DNA of 64,000 nt, taken from the NCBI RefSeq assembly GCF_000372645.1, contig NZ_APMP01000023.1:1-64000 (forward strand), read 5' to 3'. This DNA is from Caulobacter vibrioides OR37 (GTDB lineage: Bacteria > Pseudomonadota > Alphaproteobacteria > Caulobacterales > Caulobacteraceae). This document shows positions 17,443-27,843 of this stretch, piece by piece (the first letter of the stretch is position 1; each line of letters opens with the position of its first letter). A model generated the notes under the pieces. That model worked only from the letters and a program-made list of their open reading frames with translations. It was not told the DNA's origin and ran no database searches. The position numbers and the translations under genes are program-made.

Positions 17443-18189
17443 ATGGAACTGGAGTGCTATCCCACCGAGAACCGTCCGCCCGAGATCGTGCCTGGACGGC
17501 CGCAGCGCGCCTGGATGGACCGCTTCGCCGAGCGCCATCCCTATCGCTGCCTGCCGCTCACCATGGCCAACACCACCGGCTGGGACATCCTCTGCCCGGT
17601 CGGCTTCTCGATGACCTGGGACGGCGGGGCGCACCAGGAGTGCATCAAGTTCCAACCTGATCACCCCTATCCGGGCTTCAACGACTTCGTGAAGTCGCAC
17701 TTCACCCGGGGGGTCGTGACCTTCCACACCGGCTATCTGTTCCGCACGCCGCCGGGCTGGTCGCTGATGACCATGGGTCCGCCCAACCACATCAAGGACG
17801 GCATCCAGCCGCTGGCGGGCGTGGTCGAGACCGACTGGCTGCCCTTCCCCTTCACGATGAACTGGATCTTCACCCGCCCGGGCACGGTCCGGTTCGAGAA
17901 GGGCGAAACCTTCTGCTTCATCATGCTGATCCAGGACAAGCCGATGGAGGCCTTCCAGCCGGTGATCAAGTCGATGAACTCCAACCCCGAGCTGCGCCGT
18001 CAATACGACGTCTGGGCCGAGAAGCGGACCGAGTTCAACAACCTGATCTTCAAGCGCGACCCCGAGGCCACCAAGGAGGCCTGGCAGCGCTTCTACTTCA
18101 AGGGCGAATATCCCGAGGAAATCCAGGCCGAGGCGCCCAGCCACCACGTCAACAAGCGACGGATGAAGTCGCCGAAGCTCGGGACCTAA
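17443..18189 (+). CDS. DUF6065 family protein
   Basis: A 248-residue protein matching the DUF6065 pattern: AYRCLPLTMAN-like opening (HPYRCLPLTMANTTGWDILCP), then HTGYLFRTPPGW, GPPNHIKDGIQPL, VETDWLPFPFTMNWIFTRP and RFEKGETFCF. The family is soluble, of unknown function, and often encoded near secondary-metabolism or oxygenase genes. The start at 17443 has AAGGA nine bases before it; the open frame upstream overlaps the editing-protein gene and is not real coding. Confidence 0.8.
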   Translation: MELECYPTENRPPEIVPGRPQRAWMDRFAERHPYRCLPLTMANTTGWDILCPVGFSMTWDGGAHQECIKFQPDHPYPGFNDFVKSHFTRGVVTFHTGYLFRTPPGWSLMTMGPPNHIKDGIQPLAGVVETDWLPFPFTMNWIFTRPGTVRFEKGETFCFIMLIQDKPMEAFQPVIKSMNSNPELRRQYDVWAEKRTEFNNLIFKRDPEATKEAWQRFYFKGEYPEEIQAEAPSHHVNKRRMKSPKLGT

Positions 18190-18207
18190 ATCGGCGCGCG
18201 CGCGTGG

Positions 18208-18927
18208 CTAAGCGCCGATCGCGTGCAGCTCGGCCGCGTGGGCGCGCAGCCAGGCCCGGTGCGGCGCGGGATCGCCGGCCAGCCGCTCGCACAGAGCCCA
18301 GAACCTGGGCCCGTGATTGGCCTCGACCAGGTGGGCGCATTCATGCGCGGCGACGTAGTCGGCCACCGCCGCGGGGGCCAGGATCAGCCGCCAGCTATAG
18401 CGGATGGCCGCCGGGGCGCGGAACGTCGCCGGCCGGCACGAGCCCCAGCGGGCCTTGGGATCGGCCACCGCCACCGACGGCATCGGCCGACCCAGGGCGG
18501 CGGCGTGGACCGCGGTGCGCTCGGTCAGCACGGTCAGGGCCTCGCGCTTGGCCAGGCGGATAACCTTCAGGCCCCAATTGGCGTCGTCGGGGGCGATGAT
18601 CCTGTCGCCGTCGATGCGGGCGCGGCCGGGCCCGACCTCCAGCCGATAAGGCCGGTCGTTCAGCCGCAGGATCCCGCCGGGCGCCAGGCTCATCCGCTCG
18701 GGCAGGGCCGCCAGTTGCTGGGCGATCCAACCGGATTTCTGCTGGGCGAAGGCGACGGCCTCGTTCAACCGTTTGGGATTCGGCGCCAGGGCGACGATCT
18801 CGGACCGGCTGCGATCGACGCGTAGCGAAATCCGCCGGGCGCGCCCATCGACCTTCAGGCGGACCGGCCAACCGCCGACCTCCAGCCGGTCGCCATCGGA
18901 AAAACGGAGGGAGGCGCGCGCAACCAT
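18208..18927 (-). CDS. YgjP-like metal-dependent hydrolase (M48/SprT-like, DUF45)
   Basis: A 239-residue protein with the DUF45 zinc-peptidase motif: KARWGSCRPATFRAPAAIRYSWRLILAPAAVADYV followed by HECAHLVEANHGPRFW, the HExxH helix plus a downstream histidine. The start at ATG 18927 is chosen because the frame upstream runs into the LysR gene in another frame. The in-vivo substrate of the family is unknown. Confidence 0.88.
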   Translation of the reverse strand: MVARASLRFSDGDRLEVGGWPVRLKVDGRARRISLRVDRSRSEIVALAPNPKRLNEAVAFAQQKSGWIAQQLAALPERMSLAPGGILRLNDRPYRLEVGPGRARIDGDRIIAPDDANWGLKVIRLAKREALTVLTERTAVHAAALGRPMPSVAVADPKARWGSCRPATFRAPAAIRYSWRLILAPAAVADYVAAHECAHLVEANHGPRFWALCERLAGDPAPHRAWLRAHAAELHAIGA

Positions 18928-18997
18928 GCCCGGCAAGATTATGCGCGCCGGGCCGCCTCGCAAGGCGGGACGGAGCGAAATAGGTTTCGGTTCCCGA

Positions 18998-19876
18998 TCA
19001 GCCGACCTGGGCCGACGGCAGGAGAAGCTCCACCAGCGGGTTGGGGAACCGCCTTTCCTGCAGGATGGCGTAGAAGCGCTCGGCCAGGCCCTCGACCCGG
19101 TGCAGCTCCGCCAGCACGCCGGCCCGCAGCTCATCCCGGACGACGATCGGCGGGACGAGGGCGAAGGCCTGGCGTTCGCGCGCCAACAGCCGGAGCATGG
19201 CCATGTCGTCGACCTCCGCCATGATCACCGGCCGCACGCCCGCCAGGTCGGTGAGGCGGTCGAAGGCGACGCGAAGCTCGCTGTCCAGGCTGGGCAGCAG
19301 CATCGGCGCGCCATCGAGGTCGTCGGGGAACCGGAACGGCGCGTGGGATGGACGGCCGACGATCGCGACGGGCTCCTCGTCGAGCAAGCGGCTGCGGAGG
19401 GCCGAGCGCGCGTCCCGAGGCGCCGGGCTGTTGGCCAGCACCACGTCGATAACCTGGGCCTGGAGATCCTGAAGCAGGTCGCGCGTCGAGCCCGAGCGGA
19501 CGACCAGTTCGACATCGTCGCGCCCGACCAGGGGGCGAAGAAACTCCAGCTGGAAGTTGCGCGACAGGGTCGGGATCGCGCCGACCCGCAGCACCTTGCG
19601 GTCCAGGTCGGGACGGCCCCGCAGCGTGTTCAACAGCTCGTCGCCGGTGCGAAACACCGTGTCGGCGTAGTCGAGAGCCACGCGTCCGGCCTCGGTTAGA
19701 CGCAGCCTCTTGCCGACGCGATCGAAGAGCGGATGCCCGACCTGCCGCTCCAGCTTCTGCAGCTGAACCGACAAGGCCGACGGAGCGACGTTCAGCCGCT
19801 CGGCGGCCCGCGCCAGCCCGCCCTCGTGCGCGACCGCCCAGAAGTAGCGCAGGTGGTTGTAGTTCAGCTGGCTCAT
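18998..19876 (-). CDS. LysR family transcriptional regulator, divergent from dabBA
   Basis: A 292-residue regulator with an N-terminal winged HTH (NYNHLRYFWAVAHEGGLARAAERLNVAPSALSVQLQKLE) and a LysR substrate domain. The N-terminus resembles the NhaR/YfeR-like branch. It is divergent from the dabB-dabA operon with 102 bases between the start codons. LysR proteins next to DAB operons are common and control inorganic-carbon uptake, so this is the likely regulator here; that is inference from position. Confidence 0.9.
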   Translation of the reverse strand: MSQLNYNHLRYFWAVAHEGGLARAAERLNVAPSALSVQLQKLERQVGHPLFDRVGKRLRLTEAGRVALDYADTVFRTGDELLNTLRGRPDLDRKVLRVGAIPTLSRNFQLEFLRPLVGRDDVELVVRSGSTRDLLQDLQAQVIDVVLANSPAPRDARSALRSRLLDEEPVAIVGRPSHAPFRFPDDLDGAPMLLPSLDSELRVAFDRLTDLAGVRPVIMAEVDDMAMLRLLARERQAFALVPPIVVRDELRAGVLAELHRVEGLAERFYAILQERRFPNPLVELLLPSAQVG

Positions 19877-19895
19877 CCTGCTTTTCTATAAAAGC

Positions 19896-19909
19896 GAACG
19901 ATTTCGTTC
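19896..19909. promoter_or_regulatory. Perfect 14-bp palindrome, candidate LysR operator
   Basis: GAACGATTTCGTTC is a perfect inverted repeat (GAACGA-TT-TCGTTC) in the AT-rich divergent spacer, 20 bases before the LysR start codon and about 70 bases before dabB. The position suits a LysR-type site controlling both directions; binding is inferred. Confidence 0.5.
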
Positions 19910-19978
19910 AAACAATGAATTTCAAATAACGTCCGTTCCCGCATATGTGGACGGTCGCCTTCGCCCTGGAGACGACCC

Positions 19979-21529
19979 TTGACCTCGATCGCCTGGCTCG
20001 CCGCCGTCGCGCCGCTCGCCTATCTCGCCGCCGCCCTCGTTCCCGAACGCGTTCTGGCCATCCGGGCCACCTCGCCCGCCGCCGCCTGGCTCTCGTGCGG
20101 CGTCGCCGGTCTCTGCCTGGCCGCCGCGCTGTCATGGGGCGCGGCCTCGACGCCGACGCTCGGCGCGGCGGGGCTGGGCCTGGCGATCCGGATCGACGCC
20201 TTGAGCGCGACCCTGGCCTGCCTGGTGGCCTTCATCGGCCTGGTGGTCGTGGTCTACAGCCGCAATTACCTGGCCGGGGATCCGCGCCAGCCAGTGTTCA
20301 TTCGCCAGCTCTGCCTGACCCTGGGCCTGCTGCAGGGCCTGGTTCTGTCCGGCAATCTGGGCCAGTTGGTCCTGTGCTGGATCGCCGCCAGCCTGTGCGT
20401 CAATCGGCTGCTGCTGTTCCGGGCCGACCGCCAGGCCGCCGTGCTGGCCGCCCGCAAGCGGTTCCTCTTCAGCCGCTTCGCCGACGCCGCCCTGATCATC
20501 GCCGCCGCCGGCCTGTGGCGCGCGGCGGGCGACGGCGACATCGCCGTGATCCTGGACGCGGGCCGGAGCGCGGCCGGGGCGGCGTGGGGCGCGAGCGCCG
20601 TGCTGCTGGCGACCGCGGCGATCCTGAGCGCGGCGCAGATCCCGTTCCACGGCTGGATCCTCGAGGTGATGGAGACGCCCACGCCGGTCTCGGCCCTGCT
20701 GCACGCCGGCGTGGTCAATGCGGGCGGGTTCCTGGTGCTGCGGTTCGGCGGGCTCATCCTGGAGCATCCGGCCGCGCTGGGCCTGCTGGCGGCCGTCGGC
20801 GCGGTCAGCGCGGTGCTGGGATCGCTGATCATGCTGACTCAGACCTCGGTCAAGGTCACCCTGGCCTATTCGACGATCGCCCAGATGGGCTTCATGCTGC
20901 TGGAGTGCGGGCTGGGCGCCTATTCGGTGGCGCTGCTGCACATCGTCGCCCACGCGCTCTACAAGGCCCACGCCTTCCTCTCGGCGGGCGACGCCGCCTC
21001 GGGAGAGGCGCCCGCCCCGCCGCGCCCCGCCTCCCGCCTCGCGGTCCTGGCCGCCCCGGCCCTGGTCCTGATCCTGGCCGCGGGCATGACGGCGGCGGGC
21101 GCCGGCCCCGGCCAGCGTCCCGGCGCCTTCCTGCTGGCCTCGGTGCTGCTGCTGGGCCTGTCGCGGGTCGTCCTCGGACAGCGGCGGCCCAGCCCCGCCC
21201 TGGCGGGCCTTGTCGCGGCCAGCGCCGTGATGTTCGGCGCCCATCTGGGAGCCCAGGCCCTGTTCGCGCGGCTGATGGGCGATCTCGCCGGACAGGCCCC
21301 TCCCCCGGGCGGCGGCTTCGTGGCCCTCGCGATCGGGGTCGTGGCGGCGATGACCGCGCTGGTCTGCCTGCAACTGCGCCTGCCCGCCGCCAGCCGCTCG
21401 CCGGCCTGGGCCCGGGCCTATGTCGTGGTCGCCCACGGCTTCTACCTGAACACGCTGGCCAATCGCTGGGTGCTGCGGCTCTGGCCCGCCCCGCCCTCTC
21501 AATCCAAGACCACCGGAGCGACCGCATGA
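19979..21529 (+). CDS. dabB: DAB inorganic-carbon transporter, membrane subunit (proton-channel NuoL-like)
   Basis: A 516-residue polytopic protein of the proton-conducting NADH dehydrogenase/Mrp antiporter family with PFHGWILEVMETPTPVSALLHAGVVNAGGFL, the classical family signature. It is followed by dabA in the order typical of DAB (DABs accumulate bicarbonate) operons, where DabB is thought to couple cation movement to CO2 hydration by DabA. The start is a TTG with GGAGA seven bases before it. The stop codon overlaps the ATG of dabA (ATGA). Confidence 0.9.
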   Translation: MTSIAWLAAVAPLAYLAAALVPERVLAIRATSPAAAWLSCGVAGLCLAAALSWGAASTPTLGAAGLGLAIRIDALSATLACLVAFIGLVVVVYSRNYLAGDPRQPVFIRQLCLTLGLLQGLVLSGNLGQLVLCWIAASLCVNRLLLFRADRQAAVLAARKRFLFSRFADAALIIAAAGLWRAAGDGDIAVILDAGRSAAGAAWGASAVLLATAAILSAAQIPFHGWILEVMETPTPVSALLHAGVVNAGGFLVLRFGGLILEHPAALGLLAAVGAVSAVLGSLIMLTQTSVKVTLAYSTIAQMGFMLLECGLGAYSVALLHIVAHALYKAHAFLSAGDAASGEAPAPPRPASRLAVLAAPALVLILAAGMTAAGAGPGQRPGAFLLASVLLLGLSRVVLGQRRPSPALAGLVAASAVMFGAHLGAQALFARLMGDLAGQAPPPGGGFVALAIGVVAAMTALVCLQLRLPAASRSPAWARAYVVVAHGFYLNTLANRWVLRLWPAPPSQSKTTGATA

Positions 21530-23946
21530 GCCTCGCCCTCGCCGAACCCGTCCTCGCCGCGCGGCCGCCATCGACGCCGCCCACGCCCAGGGACGCCCTG
21601 CTGCGGGCGGCGATCCAGACCGCCCGCGACCGCGTGGCCCCGCTCTGGCCGCTGTCCAGCTTCGTGGCCGTCAATCCTTTCCTGGGTTTCGCCACGACGC
21701 CCTTCGAGCGGGCGGCGCGCGAGCTGCATCGGCTGACAGGCGCGCCGCTGGTCATGCCCCGGGCCTTCTATCGCGCGGCCTTCCGCGAGGGCCGGATCTC
21801 CGAGGCCGATCTGGACGCGGTGCTGGCGGCTTCGCCGGCCCCGGCCCTGACTCGCGAGGATTGCCTGAAGGCCCTGACCGTGGACTCAGCCCCCCAACGG
21901 GGCGGGCGCGTGGCCACCGTCGCGGACGTTCTGGACGCCCTGTCCGACGGCGACCGCCAGGTCTCTCGCACCGCCTTCATGGTCGACGAGATCTCCAAGT
22001 GGTGCGCCGCCTATTTCGACGAGGGCCAGGCCGCCTGGCCCGCGCCATGGCGGGGCATGGGCCTGTTCGAGGCTTGGCGCTGGTCGGTCCGCTTCGATCA
22101 CAACGCCCGGGTCATGGGGGTCAAGGGGCTGGCGGCGACGGTCTCCGCCCTGCCCGCCGATCCCATGGACGCCATCGCGGCGGTTCTGGACGGGCTCGAA
22201 ATCCCTCAAGATCAGTGGGCGGATTATCTCTACCGAGCGCTGTTCGACGTGCGCGGCTGGGCCGCCTACACGCGGCGGCTCGACTGGGAAGCCGGGCTGA
22301 CCGGCCAGCCGGAAGGCCGCCTGACCGAGTTCCTCGCCATCAGGCTTGTGTGGGGCTACGCGCTGTTCCGCCAGCGGCGGGACGCGCCGTTCCTCGCGGC
22401 GTGGCGCCAGGCCCTGTCGAGCGCGCGGACCGGACCTCCCGCCAAGGATGACGACTTCGCGGTCGATCTGGTGCTGCAGCGCGCCTATGAGCGCCATTTC
22501 CAGCACGGCGTGATCGCGCGCCTGGCGCGGGGACAAGGCCGACCCGAGGTCCAGCGGCCCGATCTTCAGGCGGTGTTCTGCATCGATGTTCGCTCCGAGG
22601 TCTATCGGCGCGCGCTGGAGAGCGTTTGGCCGCGGGCCGAGACCCTGGGTTTCGCCGGCTTCTTCGGGATGCCGTTCGTCTATCACGAGCACGGCGGGGC
22701 GGGGCACGCGCACTGCCCCGTGTTGCTGACTCCGAGCTTCGAGGTGCGGGCCGAAAAGGCGCGCGGCGGCCCCCTCGCCCTGGCCAAGTCGTTGAAGCCG
22801 ATCTGGACGGCCCTGAAGCAATCGGCGGTGTCGTGCTTTGGCTTTGTCGAGGCGTTTGGCCTGGCCTATGGCGTCAAGCTGGCCGCCTCCGCCTTAGGCG
22901 GCGGCGCGCCGAAGGCCGCGCCCGCCGGTCCGCCCCTCAGGCTGGACGGACTGGAGCAACGGGAGCGCGTCCGGCTGGCCGAGTCCGCCCTGCGCGGGAT
23001 GTCGCTGCTCGACGGTCTGGCGCGTGTCGTCCTGCTGGTCGGACACGGCGCGACGAGCGTCAACAATCCGCACGCGGCGGGGCTGGATTGCGGGGCCTGC
23101 GGCGGTCATAGCGGCGCGCCCAACGCGCGGTTCGCGGCCGTGCTGCTCAACGATCCGGACGTCCGCCTCGGCCTGGCCGAAAAGGGCCTGCGGATCCCGG
23201 ACGACACCGTGTTCGTCGCCGCGCTGCACGACACCACCACCGACGTCGTGACGATCCTGGACGAGGCGGCCGCGCCGGCCACCCACGCCGCCGACCTGGC
23301 CGAGGCCCGCCGCAAGCTCCAGCGGGCGTCGGAACTGGCGCGGGCCGAGCGGGCGCCGCTGCTGGGCCTCTCGCCCCTGGACGGCGAAAAAGTCTTCGCG
23401 CGGAGCCAGGACTGGTCGCAGATCCGGCCGGAATGGGGCCTGGCCCGCGCCGCGGCCTTCATCGCCGCGCCCCGCGCCCTGACGGCGGGCCGCGATCTCG
23501 AGGGCCGGGCCTTTCTGCACAGCTACGACCGGGCCGCCGATCCCGACCTCAAGGTGCTGGAGCTGATCATGACCGCCCCCATGGTGGTCGCCAGCTGGAT
23601 CAGCCTGCAGTACTACGGCTCGACCGTGGCGAACGCGGTCTTCGGCGCCGGCGACAAGACTTTGCACAATGTGTGCGGCCGCGTCGGCGTGCTCGAGGGC
23701 AACGGCGGCGACCTTCGGATCGGCCTGCCGCTGCAATCGATCCACGACGGCGGCGGCTTCGTGCACGAGCCGCTGCGGCTCAGCGTCTTTCTGGCGGCGG
23801 CGCCCGAAGACATCTCGGCGGTGCTGGCGCGTCAGCCCCAGGTCCGGGCGCTGCTCGACAATGGCTGGCTGCTGGCCTTCGCGATCGATGACACGGGGCG
23901 GGTCGCGCACCGGTACGCCGGCGACCTGCGTTGGGAGGCCCTCTGA
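21526..23946 (+). CDS. dabA: DAB inorganic-carbon transporter, DabA subunit (DUF2309)
   Basis: An 806-residue DUF2309/UPF0753 protein. DabA is a large beta-carbonic-anhydrase-like subunit that is thought to hydrate CO2 vectorially at a zinc site. The zinc residues can be placed: Cys352 and Asp354 in FCIDVRSEVYRR, His507 in VGHGATSVNNPH and Cys522 in AGLDCGACGG. The 15-residue spacing between His and Cys equals that in the characterised Halothiobacillus DabA2 (H524, C539). All are intact, so the protein should be active. It overlaps dabB by 4 bases and the next small gene by 1 base. Confidence 0.94.
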   Translation: MSLALAEPVLAARPPSTPPTPRDALLRAAIQTARDRVAPLWPLSSFVAVNPFLGFATTPFERAARELHRLTGAPLVMPRAFYRAAFREGRISEADLDAVLAASPAPALTREDCLKALTVDSAPQRGGRVATVADVLDALSDGDRQVSRTAFMVDEISKWCAAYFDEGQAAWPAPWRGMGLFEAWRWSVRFDHNARVMGVKGLAATVSALPADPMDAIAAVLDGLEIPQDQWADYLYRALFDVRGWAAYTRRLDWEAGLTGQPEGRLTEFLAIRLVWGYALFRQRRDAPFLAAWRQALSSARTGPPAKDDDFAVDLVLQRAYERHFQHGVIARLARGQGRPEVQRPDLQAVFCIDVRSEVYRRALESVWPRAETLGFAGFFGMPFVYHEHGGAGHAHCPVLLTPSFEVRAEKARGGPLALAKSLKPIWTALKQSAVSCFGFVEAFGLAYGVKLAASALGGGAPKAAPAGPPLRLDGLEQRERVRLAESALRGMSLLDGLARVVLLVGHGATSVNNPHAAGLDCGACGGHSGAPNARFAAVLLNDPDVRLGLAEKGLRIPDDTVFVAALHDTTTDVVTILDEAAAPATHAADLAEARRKLQRASELARAERAPLLGLSPLDGEKVFARSQDWSQIRPEWGLARAAAFIAAPRALTAGRDLEGRAFLHSYDRAADPDLKVLELIMTAPMVVASWISLQYYGSTVANAVFGAGDKTLHNVCGRVGVLEGNGGDLRIGLPLQSIHDGGGFVHEPLRLSVFLAAAPEDISAVLARQPQVRALLDNGWLLAFAIDDTGRVAHRYAGDLRWEAL

Positions 23947-24161
23947 TGGACCGAATGACGAGCAACTTCGCCGAACGCTACTGGGTGATCGGAGGCCGCT
24001 GGGTCGACGACGCCCGCCATCTGCCCTGGCCTCGCGTGCTCGGACCTTATGGCGATTACCAAGCCGCGCAGGCCAGCGCCGAGGACCTGAACGCCTCTGG
24101 CGAGCCTCAGGTGCGCTATCTCGTCGTGGCCGACGCGCCGGCCCCACCCGATCGTCCGTAA
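23946..24161 (+). CDS. Small protein encoded third in the dab operon
   Basis: A 71-residue protein whose ATG overlaps the dabA stop by one base (TGATG), which indicates translational coupling. Visible features are RYWVIGGRWVDDARHL, an aromatic-rich start, and VRYLVVAD near the end; the pattern recalls small alphaproteobacterial proteins of the DUF4170 kind, but I am not sure. There is no signal peptide or membrane segment. Its role with DabAB, if any, is unknown. Confidence 0.72.
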   Translation: MDRMTSNFAERYWVIGGRWVDDARHLPWPRVLGPYGDYQAAQASAEDLNASGEPQVRYLVVADAPAPPDRP

Positions 24162-24180
24162 GCTGAACGAAGACAAAAAT

Positions 24181-25323
24181 CTAGAGCGAGGCGTAGGCGG
24201 CCTGGATCAGGCGCACCGGGCGCGGGTCACCGATCAGGGCGTTGCCTTGCTTGTTCATCACATAGGCGCCGGCGACACCGCGCGTCGGATCGGCGAAGGC
24301 GCAGGAGCCGCCCCAACCGGAGTGGCCGAACGCCTCGTCCGTCGGGCCGTAGAACAGGTTCGGCGCGTTGCGCATGAAGCCCGCGCCCCAGCTGATCTCG
24401 AAGGGCAGCACGAGATCCTGGCCGCGGATGCGCTCGGCCGTCGCGGCCCGGATGCCCGCTGGGGTCAGGATCGAACGCCCGTCCAGGGTCCCGCCGCTGG
24501 CCAAGGCGCCCATCAGGCGGGCCAGGGCGGCGGCCGTGGCGTGACCGTTGGCCGACGGAATCTCGACCCGCCGCCATTCGGCCGCCCCCTTTCCGCCCGG
24601 CGAGGACCAGGGTTTCAGGAAGGCGGCGGTCAGGGCGGGATTGATCTCGCCAAATCGCGGCAGGGCCGTCGGACGCATCAGGTCGGCGACGCGGCCGTGC
24701 TCGCTGTCGGGCAGGCCGATCCACAGGTCCAGGCCGCAGGGAACCGCGATGTCCTCGCGCAGCGCCGTCCCCATCGTCCGGCCGTCGACGCGACGGAAGA
24801 TTTCGCCGGCGATGTAGCCGAAGGTCACCGGATGGTAGCCACTGGCCGAGCCGATCGGGAACAGCGGCGCCATGGCCGCCAGCTTGGCGCACGTGGCGTC
24901 CCAGTCGAACCACAGCGCCGGATCGGTCTCGTCCGGGAAGCCAGACAGGCCCGCCTGGTGCGACAGGGCCTGCTCGACGGTGACGTCCTGCTTGCCGTTC
25001 TGGGCGAACTCGGGCCAGACGTCGGCGACGCGCTGGTCGTAGGCCAGGCGCCCCTCGTCGACCAGGCGCGCCACCATCAGGGCCGCCACGGCCTTGGTCG
25101 TCGAGAACAGGGCCGTTAGCGTGTCGGGACCGAACGGAACCTCGCGCTTGCGGTCGGCGAAGCCCCCCATCAGGTCGACCACGATCTCGCCATCGATCGC
25201 CAGCGAGAAGCGCGCGCCCAGTTCTCCGGTCCCGCCGGCCGTCGTGTCGGCGAAGTTGGCCTCGAACGTCTCGCGGACGCGGGTGAAGCGGTCGGGGCAG
25301 AAGCCCGTGATCTCGACGGTCAT
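24181..25323 (-). CDS. Serine hydrolase, beta-lactamase/esterase (EstB) family
   Basis: A 380-residue class C-like serine hydrolase. The nucleophile motif SxxK is in ALFSTTKAVAALM, the tyrosine motif is in GYIAGEIFRR, and HSGWGGS replaces the KTG box, a combination usual in EstB-type esterases rather than true beta-lactamases. No signal peptide is seen, which favours a cytoplasmic esterase. It is 10 bases downstream of pdxY and probably cotranscribed. Confidence 0.85.
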   Translation of the reverse strand: MTVEITGFCPDRFTRVRETFEANFADTTAGGTGELGARFSLAIDGEIVVDLMGGFADRKREVPFGPDTLTALFSTTKAVAALMVARLVDEGRLAYDQRVADVWPEFAQNGKQDVTVEQALSHQAGLSGFPDETDPALWFDWDATCAKLAAMAPLFPIGSASGYHPVTFGYIAGEIFRRVDGRTMGTALREDIAVPCGLDLWIGLPDSEHGRVADLMRPTALPRFGEINPALTAAFLKPWSSPGGKGAAEWRRVEIPSANGHATAAALARLMGALASGGTLDGRSILTPAGIRAATAERIRGQDLVLPFEISWGAGFMRNAPNLFYGPTDEAFGHSGWGGSCAFADPTRGVAGAYVMNKQGNALIGDPRPVRLIQAAYASL

Positions 25324-25333
25324 GCCCAGGTCC

Positions 25334-26182
25334 TCAGGCCAGTCGCTCGATGCGGACCGTCGGCGAGGTCTGCTTGATCCGCGCGCCCATCATCACGATC
25401 GGCAGCTCGGGCGAGTTGTAGATATTGGCGGCGGTGACCGTCTCGGCCACGCCGCCGACGGCGCGGGCCAGACCGTAGGAGAAGGTCTGCCCCTCCAGGA
25501 TCGAGGCCGCGTAGAGCGCGGTCAGCAGATCCCCCGTGCCGTTGGGCGAATGGTCGGACTTGGCGTGGGCGGCCAGCCAGGCCTCCTTGCGGTCGGCCAG
25601 GACCGCGCCGATCTCGGCGCCGCGATGCACCGACGAGACCAGCGTGGTCTTGCCCAGCAGGCGGGCCGCCTTCATCGCCGCGATCGGGTCGCGAGAATCC
25701 GCGCCGGTCAGCTTCTGCAGCTCCCAGGCGTTGCAGGCCACCACGTCGGCGCGGGGGACTAGGTCGGCGATGATCTCGTCGGCGGTCTCGGACGGGATGT
25801 ACAGGCCCTTGCCCGCGTCGCCCATGGTGGGATCGACGACGATCACGGGCTTGCGGGTCGCCGCGCCCTGACGAGGCGTTTCCCGCACGGCGTCGATGAC
25901 CCGGGCCGCCGCGCGCACCTGTGCGGCGGAGGCGAAATAGCCGGTGATGACCAGGTCGACCTGACCGAACAGGCCATTGGCCTCGATGCCGTCCAACATG
26001 CCCTCGAACACCTCGATCGGCACCGGCGCCCCGCCGGGGATGCCCCAGCCGGGATGACGGCCGTAAAGGACCGTCGGGGTGACCATCGACTCGATGCGAA
26101 ACTGCGCCAGCGCCGCGGCCTGGGCGGACGCGCCGACCTGGCTGCCGGCGACATGGCTGGAGATGATCAGGGCTAACGGCAT
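25334..26182 (-). CDS. pdxY: Pyridoxal kinase
   Basis: A 282-residue ribokinase-fold kinase that phosphorylates pyridoxal to PLP in salvage. Visible motifs: LIISSHVAGSQVGASAQ at the N-terminus (substrate loop) and SPNGTGDLLTALYAA, the anion-hole GTGD with the catalytic aspartate. The substrate (pyridoxal rather than pyridoxine) is inferred from the PdxY-like pattern. Confidence 0.92.
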   Translation of the reverse strand: MPLALIISSHVAGSQVGASAQAAALAQFRIESMVTPTVLYGRHPGWGIPGGAPVPIEVFEGMLDGIEANGLFGQVDLVITGYFASAAQVRAAARVIDAVRETPRQGAATRKPVIVVDPTMGDAGKGLYIPSETADEIIADLVPRADVVACNAWELQKLTGADSRDPIAAMKAARLLGKTTLVSSVHRGAEIGAVLADRKEAWLAAHAKSDHSPNGTGDLLTALYAASILEGQTFSYGLARAVGGVAETVTAANIYNSPELPIVMMGARIKQTSPTVRIERLA

Positions 26183-26244
26183 GGAAAAAGCGATTAGCCG
26201 AGCAAGCGGGACTTGAACAGGGCGTGTTCAAGGCCCCGCGCAAA

Positions 26245-26276
26245 GAAAAGGCCCGCCGTCGCCAGCGAGCCTTTCC
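26245..26276 (-). terminator. Rho-independent terminator of ahcY
   Basis: AAAGGC and GCCTTT arms enclose a second GC-rich pairing; read on the minus strand the stem is followed by TTTTCTTT. It lies 25 bases past the ahcY stop codon, so it ends the ahcY transcript. Confidence 0.75.
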
Positions 26277-26300
26277 GAGAAATCGAAAATCGTCCGAAGA

Positions 26301-27692
<1,392 letters not shown>

Positions 27693-27762
27693 TTGGGGCT
27701 CCTGCGGTCGGATGGGATCTTGGCGCGCTTATACAGCGCCGACCCCTTCCGAGCAATTAACG

Positions 27763-27780
27763 CATAAAGATATCCTTATG
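27763..27780. promoter_or_regulatory. SahR-like palindromic operator upstream of ahcY
   Basis: CATAAAGATATCCTTATG is an 18-bp inverted repeat with one mismatched pair, in the AT-rich spot of the ahcY upstream region. It resembles the GATATC-centred operators of ArsR-family regulators that sense SAH and control methionine-cycle genes in proteobacteria (SahR type). The match is from memory, and the regulator gene is not in the window. Confidence 0.5.
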
Positions 27781-27810
27781 TCCGGCGGCGCGAGACCCTT
27801 TAACGCGAAG

Positions 27811-27834
27811 GGCGCGGACCCGCCGGTCCGCGCC
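27811..27834 (-). terminator. Strong hairpin after the S9 peptidase gene
   Basis: GGCGCGGACC and GGTCCGCGCC form a perfect 10-bp stem with a 4-base loop directly downstream of the S9 peptidase stop codon. No clear T-run follows on the minus strand, so it may be an RNA-stabilising hairpin or a terminator without a U tract. Confidence 0.55.
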
Positions 27835-27843
27835 TCGCCCGGC

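Noticed and set aside
19945-21525. Frame that would extend dabA upstream through dabB
   Set aside because: It is the wrong frame for dabB and reads as Arg/Pro/Gly-rich; dabA has its own ATG at 21526 in an ATGA overlap.
7019-24161. Idea that the nitrate/bicarbonate-type ABC importer and the DAB pump form one carbon-uptake system
   Set aside because: They are 10 kb apart with unrelated genes between them, and the ABC substrate is not known.
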